NCBI RefSeq assembly: GCF_004804275.1
Contig: NZ_STGI01000019.1
Location: forward strand, 39,358-103,357
Direction of reading: 5' to 3'
DNA: 64,000 bases
DNA from: Herbaspirillum sp. ST 5-3
GTDB lineage: Bacteria > Pseudomonadota > Gammaproteobacteria > Burkholderiales > Burkholderiaceae_D
This document shows positions 58,768-64,000 of the stretch, piece after piece. Made by a program: the position numbers and the translations under genes. Every line of letters begins with the position of its first letter. Positions within the stretch are counted from its first letter, which is position 1. The notes below the pieces were generated by a model, which was not told the DNA's origin, did no database searches, and saw nothing but the letters and a program-made list of their open reading frames with translations.

Positions 58768-61767
58768 ATGTCCGCCCTGTCGCACGGCGCCAGCCTGTTC
58801 TACGCGCCTCTGGCCGCCTTCACTTCCGACACCCGTCTATATGACATCGACACGCCGCTGGGCAAGGACACGCTGCTGGTGGAACGCTTCACCGGCAAGG
58901 AAGAACTCTCCGCATTGTACGAATTCCAGGTCGACTGCCTGGCCACCGACACGCACCTCGAACTCAAGTCCCTGCTCGGCAAACAGGCCGTGCTGCACAC
59001 CCGACTGGCCGATGGCAGTCAATGCGCGCGCTCCGGCTATGTATCGGCCGTCGCCCAGCTCGGCGCCGACGGCGGGCTGGCGCGCTACCGCCTGACGCTG
59101 GTCCCGTGGCTGGCGCTGGCACAGCATCAACGCCGCTCGCGCGTGTTCCAGGACATCGCGGTGCGCGACCTGATCGACGACGTGCTGGCCGCCTACCGTC
59201 CCCGCAGCAATTGGCGCATCACGCCCGATGCCGACGCCCTGCTCGCCGGCCTGCGCCCGCGCAGCTACTGCTGCCAGTATCGCGAAACCGACTACGCCTT
59301 CCTGTCGCGCATCCTCGCCGAGGAAGGCATCGGCTTCTATTTCGAGCAAACCGGCGACGACAGCGCCATGTCGCATCATCGCCTCGTCCTGTTCGCCGAT
59401 TCCACCGCCTTCGAGGAAGACCCGGCCACGCAGGGCGGCATCCGCTTTCACCGCAATGCCGCCGTCGAGCAGGCCGACAGCATCCAGGCATTCGGCGCGC
59501 AACGCCGGCTGCAGGCGGCCACCACCACCATTGCCAGCTGGGATTACAAGGCAAAGCGCGTGACCGCAACCGCGCTGCCCACCGCGCACCAGTTCGCCGA
59601 CGAGCAGGTCGCGCGCATCGAAAGCTACGACTGGTCCGGCACCTATGCATTCGCCGACCACGACGAAGCCGAGCATTACGCCGGCCTCCTGCGCGAAGCC
59701 GCCGACGCGCGCTTCAAGACCTGGTTCGGCCACGGCGCGGTGCGCGCCTTCCGCACCGGCACCGCCTTCAGCCTGACCGGCTCGCCGCTGGACCAGCTGG
59801 ACAGCACTGCTCCGCGCCGCTTCACCCTGCTCGAGATTCGGCATGCCGGCATCAACAATCTCCCGGCCGAAATGAAACGCCCGCTCGACGCGCAGCCGGG
59901 CGACGATCCCGACGGCTGGGACAGCTTGCTGCGCAGCGCCGCCGCTACCGGCTATGCCAACCGCTTCAGCGCGATTCGCGCCGACATCCCCTGGCGCCCC
60001 GCGCTCGCCGACGACACCGGACTGCGCCTCAACCCCAGGCCCACTGCACTGGGCAGCCAGAGCGCCATCGTGGTCGGGCCGGATGGCTCCTGCGCGAACG
60101 CCGGCACGGTTCACACCGACCATCTCGGCCGCATTCGCATCCGCTTCCACTGGCAACAGGAAGAAAGCAACACCTGCTGGGTGCGCGTCCTGCAGATGGC
60201 CACCGGACCCGGCTACGGCGCCCAGTTCATCCCGCGCATCGGCCAAGAAGTGCTCGTCAAGTTCCTCGACAACGACATCGACCGACCCATCGTCGCCGGC
60301 GTGCTCTACAACGGCCAGGGGCAGGACGACGCCGGCGCCTTCGCGCAGGCGGGTGACCACTCGCCTGCCGCGCAAGACAACAAGATCGGCAACGGCGCCT
60401 CGCCCGCCTGGCATGGCGCCGCCGCCGACCACCGGCATGACGCCTTCCTGTCCGGCTTCAAATCGGTCGCCCTCGGCGCCGACGGTTATGGCCGACAATC
60501 CAACCAGCTCGTCTTCGATGACAGCAGCGGCCGATTGAGAACGAAACTCGCCACCGACACCGCCGCCACACAACTGAATCTCGGCCACCTGATCCATCAA
60601 GCCGACAACTACCGCGGCAGCTTCCGGGGAACGGGCTGGGAACTGCGCACCGACGCCTACGGCGCCATTCGCGCAGGCAAGGGCATCCTGATCAGCACCT
60701 ATGTCGGCAGCACGCCCGACGGCCAGCCGGAACCTGCCGGTGACAACGCGCCCGGCATCGCCCTGCTCAAGCAGGCCCAGGGATTTGCCCAAACATTCAA
60801 TCAGGCGGCGGCCACGCACCAAACCGTGCAGTTCATCCTCGTCAAAGGCGGCGCGCTCAACGGCGCAACGTCGCAAAGCCAACTGGACGACAAGCAGGCG
60901 CCGATCGACGCGATGCTCAGCAAGATCTCCGGCATGGTCGACGCGCGCGACGGCAGCATCGATGGACACGGCGAAAAAGTACCGCACATGCGCGCGCCGC
61001 TGGTGGTCGTCACCGCGCAGGCGGGCATCGGTGTGGCGGCGTCCGACGGCATGCATGTTGCAGCGGGCGAAGTCACTCACCTCGCAAGCGGGCGCGACAT
61101 GCAGTTGGCCGTGGGCGACACCCTGACACTGCACAGCGGCCAGGCAATCGGCCTGCTGGCCGGCGCGGTGAGCGCCGGCGAAGACAACACCGGCATCAAG
61201 CTGTATGCGGGTCAGGGCGATGTGGAATTGCAGGCGCAGAGCGGCGAGATAAGGCTGGCGGCGAAGGAACTGGTGAAGCTGGCGAGCGTGAACAGCCATG
61301 TGGATTTTGCGGCGGCCAAGAGCATCACGCTGTGCACGGAGGGCGGCGCGAGCGTCACGATCGAGGGCGGAAATATCACGTTTGCCTGTCCGGGAACGAT
61401 TTCGATCAAGGGGGCGAGCAAGAGTTTTGCGGGGCCGACGAGAATGAATCCTCAGCTTCCTGAGTTGCCGGCCAGCGATTTACCTCATACGAGGAAATTC
61501 GTGCTGCAGGGATTGGACGGCGTACCAATTGAAGGTGCGAATGTCGTGGTCTTCGATGCTTCGGAAAAAACCAAAAAGTGGTCAAGCGTAATCGCATCAA
61601 ACGGCCATTCATCCCCCATGCCAGTGCAAAACGTATCAGATCAATACATCGCTGTGATGGGACTCGAGAACAGCATCTTTCACTTCTACGAAACGCATGA
61701 CGATATTGCCGAAGACGATGACGACGAGGTGTTCGAAGACGAACACCATGATCGGCACGGCGAATAA
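58768..61767 (+). CDS. vgrG: Type VI secretion system spike protein VgrG with C-terminal extension, 999 aa
   Basis: Full VgrG architecture: gp27-like base (~20-400: LLVERFTGKEELSALYEFQVD ... YRETDYAFLSRILAEEGIGFYFEQ), gp5 OB domain (~440-520: DHLGRIRIRFHWQQEE ... VKFLDNDIDRPIVAGVLYN), a mid region, then DUF2345 beta-helix (~770-890: VTAQAGIGVAASDGMHVAAG ... GGASVTIEGGNITFACPG). The last ~100 residues are a separate extension, beginning FVLQGLDGVPIEGANVVVFDA and ending in an acidic/His-rich tail (AEDDDDEVFEDEHHDRHGE). It could be an Ig-like cargo adaptor for the downstream hydrolase. No other T6SS genes are in the window, so this is an orphan vgrG island. Confidence 0.95.
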   Translation: MSALSHGASLFYAPLAAFTSDTRLYDIDTPLGKDTLLVERFTGKEELSALYEFQVDCLATDTHLELKSLLGKQAVLHTRLADGSQCARSGYVSAVAQLGADGGLARYRLTLVPWLALAQHQRRSRVFQDIAVRDLIDDVLAAYRPRSNWRITPDADALLAGLRPRSYCCQYRETDYAFLSRILAEEGIGFYFEQTGDDSAMSHHRLVLFADSTAFEEDPATQGGIRFHRNAAVEQADSIQAFGAQRRLQAATTTIASWDYKAKRVTATALPTAHQFADEQVARIESYDWSGTYAFADHDEAEHYAGLLREAADARFKTWFGHGAVRAFRTGTAFSLTGSPLDQLDSTAPRRFTLLEIRHAGINNLPAEMKRPLDAQPGDDPDGWDSLLRSAAATGYANRFSAIRADIPWRPALADDTGLRLNPRPTALGSQSAIVVGPDGSCANAGTVHTDHLGRIRIRFHWQQEESNTCWVRVLQMATGPGYGAQFIPRIGQEVLVKFLDNDIDRPIVAGVLYNGQGQDDAGAFAQAGDHSPAAQDNKIGNGASPAWHGAAADHRHDAFLSGFKSVALGADGYGRQSNQLVFDDSSGRLRTKLATDTAATQLNLGHLIHQADNYRGSFRGTGWELRTDAYGAIRAGKGILISTYVGSTPDGQPEPAGDNAPGIALLKQAQGFAQTFNQAAATHQTVQFILVKGGALNGATSQSQLDDKQAPIDAMLSKISGMVDARDGSIDGHGEKVPHMRAPLVVVTAQAGIGVAASDGMHVAAGEVTHLASGRDMQLAVGDTLTLHSGQAIGLLAGAVSAGEDNTGIKLYAGQGDVELQAQSGEIRLAAKELVKLASVNSHVDFAAAKSITLCTEGGASVTIEGGNITFACPGTISIKGASKSFAGPTRMNPQLPELPASDLPHTRKFVLQGLDGVPIEGANVVVFDASEKTKKWSSVIASNGHSSPMPVQNVSDQYIAVMGLENSIFHFYETHDDIAEDDDDEVFEDEHHDRHGE

Positions 61768-61782
61768 TCAGGAGAATCAGAC

Positions 61783-63894
61783 ATGGAAGGCCGCTACTAT
61801 ACTGTCAAGCATCGCGATTCGCTATGGGGGATCGCCAAACATTTCGGCTACAGCGTCGAGCAGTTGGCTGCACACAATGGTTTGACGGGAAAACGGAAAA
61901 ATTTTATCAGCATCGGTCAGAGAATCTATCTGCCAGATGGAAAACCCGCCCCGGACTTGCGGCTTGACATAAAGATTATCGGCTTGAGCAGCAAGCCCAT
62001 AAGGCACACGAAAATCCGACTGACGCACGACGGGAAAACGTCTGAAACGAAAACAGATGAACAAGGCTGGATACACGGACTCTCCATTCAGGATCACACC
62101 AAGGGCCTGAAGATTGAATTTGAAAACATCGAAGGGAAATGGCAATCGATCTTCGACAAACAAATTCTTCCCCTCGGAGAAAAACTCCTGCAGATCAATA
62201 TCGGCACCGATTTGCTGAAAGGTCGAACCGTACGCAAAACCGGCCCGACGACTATTCCGGATCAGCGCATCGGTGCAGATATCAAGAGACAAACTCCCCA
62301 GCCAGCCGCCCCAACAAGGCCATCCAAGCCTTTGCCTGACGTGCCGGCGACATCAATCCAAATGGATGCACGGACCAGTGACGGCCACCCGACGACCATC
62401 ACCGCGCCGCTGTTCGCGAGCGAGAACCTCTACCTAAAAAAGGGAAACGAGAAATTTCGGCAGGCGATCATCGATGCGGCAAAACGGTACCATTTCACGC
62501 CGCATGCGCTCGCCGCCATTATTCATGCTGAAGCGGCGAAGGCGAAAGATGGCCGTTGGATAGAAACATCCGCCTCGGATGGCTCATCGGCACGAGGGCT
62601 GGGGCAGTTTCTTCCTTCGGCGTGGTTTCAATATGTCGCAAAGACCGGCACATTAGGCAATGCCGAAGCATTGAAAATTACCGGGGCGAACAAGTTGGAG
62701 GCCGCACAAGGGAAGCTGTACGAGATCAATGGCAAGAAGAAAACTGAAGTCAGTAATGCCATGCTGGAGACTATTTTGCGCTGGCGTGACAACGGAGGTT
62801 ATTCGGTTGATGCAATCGGTGCGTATGCAGAAGACAATCTTGACTATCTCAAAAGGAACAACATTGACGTTACAGGATTTCCTCCAGATGAGAAGGTCAA
62901 GATTGCTTACGTCATGCATCACGAGGGACCAAGCGACGGGCTATTGTATTTGACCGGCATGTTGGGAAAGACAGCGAAACCGACACGCACAGACGTTAAA
63001 AACAAATTGGCAAAACAGTTCAAAAGCAAAACAGATACAGGCACTGACAAGGCCAAAGCCCTTGCCGATCGCTTTGACGGCGACTATGTAAAGGCGTATT
63101 ACTATTTTCTTGCCAATCATACAGACCTAGCCGTACGAGTCGAAAATTTCATGCTGAAACGTGACGGATATAGCGAGCGTTCCGCATATGACGTAATTCA
63201 TACGGTCGCTAGAATCGATATCGAGAAACCCAAAGACAGGCACGTCCTTCAGGAAGAACCGTTAAGCAAACCTTCGAACGTCAAACCAGCCACCACAAGT
63301 CACGAAGTTGGCCCTCCGGAAGGCGTGGGAGGAGTACCAAGCTGGAGCGATCCACTAGAACGATGCTCCATACGTGTCGGAGGATACGCTGACAGTATCG
63401 ATAACCCTACGAATGCGCGAAGAAAGTCTTTATTTCGCGGACGCGGCGGGAGGCATACCGGTATTGATCTCGACGCCGTTCTGGGCACTCCCGTCAAGGC
63501 AGTAGCAAATGGTGAGATAGCCTACGCAGGCCGTGGAAGCAATTATGGAAATGTGATTTTACTGAAGGTGAACATCAATGACTTACCCGAACCACAAAAG
63601 CGCCATGCACGCTCCATTGATGACGTCAAACATGACACTGTTTACTTCATGTATGCACATCTAAGCGAAATTGGCGTATCGCGAGTTGGAAAGCGTTTCC
63701 TACCAGTTATTGCGGGTCAAATAATAGGTAAGAGTGGTGACACCGGTAATGCCAAGGGTATGACTCAGGTCGGCTTACGAAAAGGCCCGCCCTTTGGTGC
63801 GCACTTACACTTTGAAGCCAGGTGTAGTCAAAGCCTAGGTAAAGGTGAGGGAAAATGGTTCGATCCTTTGCCGTTTTTGATTAAGTGCGACTGA
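61783..63894 (+). CDS. LysM / lysozyme-like / M23 peptidase protein, probable T6SS cell-wall effector, 703 aa
   Basis: LysM at ~5-50 (YTVKHRDSLWGIAKHFGYSV). A beta-rich segment at ~58-140 resembles the Ig-like domains of secreted effectors. A lysozyme/transglycosylase-like region spans ~225-390 with candidate catalytic Glu250 (AAIIHAEAAKAKDG) and GLGQFLPSAWFQYV. A C-terminal M23 endopeptidase has zinc ligands His558 and Asp562 (RHTGIDLDA), His626 (MYAHLSEIG) and the HxH at 674-676 (GAHLHFEAR). It could cut both glycan and peptide bonds of peptidoglycan. It starts 15 bases after vgrG, implying delivery as VgrG cargo. Base composition is clearly AT-richer than the rest of the window. No immunity gene is seen before the window ends. 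Confidence 0.88.
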   Translation: MEGRYYTVKHRDSLWGIAKHFGYSVEQLAAHNGLTGKRKNFISIGQRIYLPDGKPAPDLRLDIKIIGLSSKPIRHTKIRLTHDGKTSETKTDEQGWIHGLSIQDHTKGLKIEFENIEGKWQSIFDKQILPLGEKLLQINIGTDLLKGRTVRKTGPTTIPDQRIGADIKRQTPQPAAPTRPSKPLPDVPATSIQMDARTSDGHPTTITAPLFASENLYLKKGNEKFRQAIIDAAKRYHFTPHALAAIIHAEAAKAKDGRWIETSASDGSSARGLGQFLPSAWFQYVAKTGTLGNAEALKITGANKLEAAQGKLYEINGKKKTEVSNAMLETILRWRDNGGYSVDAIGAYAEDNLDYLKRNNIDVTGFPPDEKVKIAYVMHHEGPSDGLLYLTGMLGKTAKPTRTDVKNKLAKQFKSKTDTGTDKAKALADRFDGDYVKAYYYFLANHTDLAVRVENFMLKRDGYSERSAYDVIHTVARIDIEKPKDRHVLQEEPLSKPSNVKPATTSHEVGPPEGVGGVPSWSDPLERCSIRVGGYADSIDNPTNARRKSLFRGRGGRHTGIDLDAVLGTPVKAVANGEIAYAGRGSNYGNVILLKVNINDLPEPQKRHARSIDDVKHDTVYFMYAHLSEIGVSRVGKRFLPVIAGQIIGKSGDTGNAKGMTQVGLRKGPPFGAHLHFEARCSQSLGKGEGKWFDPLPFLIKCD

Positions 63895-63930
63895 AGAAAT
63901 GATCCGCACATGATGGTGATAATTTAGAAC

Positions 63931-64000
63931 CTATCCGTAAATTATGTTGACCTTCATCGGCACCTTACGAAACACGATGATGGCTGCAGCCAAATGGTTT
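63931..64000 (-). CDS. C-terminal end of a possible IS transposase (runs off window)
   Basis: The minus strand from the right edge reads NHLAAAIIVFRKVPMKVNIIYG and then a TAG at 63931-63933. A hydrophobic AA-rich stretch followed by basic residues and a stop is common at the C-terminus of IS5-type transposases. Only 22-23 codons are visible, so the call is tentative. If correct, an insertion element sits directly behind the effector gene, where an immunity gene would be expected. Confidence 0.3.
   Translation of the reverse strand, partial: NHLAAAIIVFRKVPMKVNIIYG

Overview
The window is a GC-rich, gene-dense chromosomal segment with no rRNA, tRNA, CRISPR array or complete insertion sequence that I could see. 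Gene content and style point to a betaproteobacterium of the Burkholderiales, most likely Oxalobacteraceae (Herbaspirillum / Noviherbaspirillum / Massilia-like). The indicators are a GTP-dependent PEP carboxykinase, a DUF1631 protein, a DUF6726-type mini-lipoprotein, an extended GlgE and a TreS-maltokinase fusion. This placement is inference from gene families, not from a marker gene.

Layout. 1-2.4 kb: the N-terminus of a P-type cation ATPase runs off the left edge, followed by a small conserved gene. A roughly 105-bp promoter-like cassette (FNR-like box plus DnaA-like box) is present twice, and a short element with 19-bp inverted ends lies beyond it. 2.4-4.6 kb: an OsmC-YcaO fusion. 4.6-10.4 kb: a signalling operon (five-PAS hybrid histidine kinase, HD-GYP response regulator, stand-alone receiver). 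10.5-16.1 kb: a CAP-domain lipoprotein, an AbrB-family membrane protein, and a two-gene unit of a soluble tandem-sensor CheW protein and an Rrf2-like regulator. 16.4-18.9 kb: a frameshifted PepSY gene divergent from an OmpR/QseBC-type two-component pair whose sensor carries a His/Asp-rich loop. 19.1-28.4 kb: housekeeping and metabolic genes (MOSC, MFS, 2-hydroxyacid dehydrogenase, pckG, beta-propeller secreted protein, DUF1631). 28.6-31.8 kb: a GT4 glycosyltransferase with an amylo-alpha-1,6-glucosidase. 32-36.7 kb: small redox and envelope genes.

36.7-54.5 kb is the metabolic core: one compact leftward operon, glgE-treS/mak-glgB-glgX-treZ-malQ-treY. Gene junctions overlap or are separated by two bases. 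It encodes three interlocking routes between glycogen-like alpha-glucan, maltose-1-phosphate and trehalose: TreS/Mak/GlgE/GlgB builds glucan from trehalose, GlgX and MalQ trim and disproportionate it, and TreY/TreZ returns trehalose. A GH13 alpha-glucosidase is divergent from it. GlgE carries an N-terminal half that looks like a catalytically dead copy of its own catalytic domain.

56.5-63.9 kb is an accessory region: two tandem paralogous helical-repeat proteins (the first with an F-box-like motif), a type VI secretion VgrG, and a LysM / lysozyme-like / M23 endopeptidase protein that is probably its peptidoglycan-degrading cargo. The right edge shows about 23 codons of a leftward ORF resembling the end of a transposase. 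The F-box pair next to vgrG and the pseudo-GlgE/GlgE fusion are the observations I would follow first.
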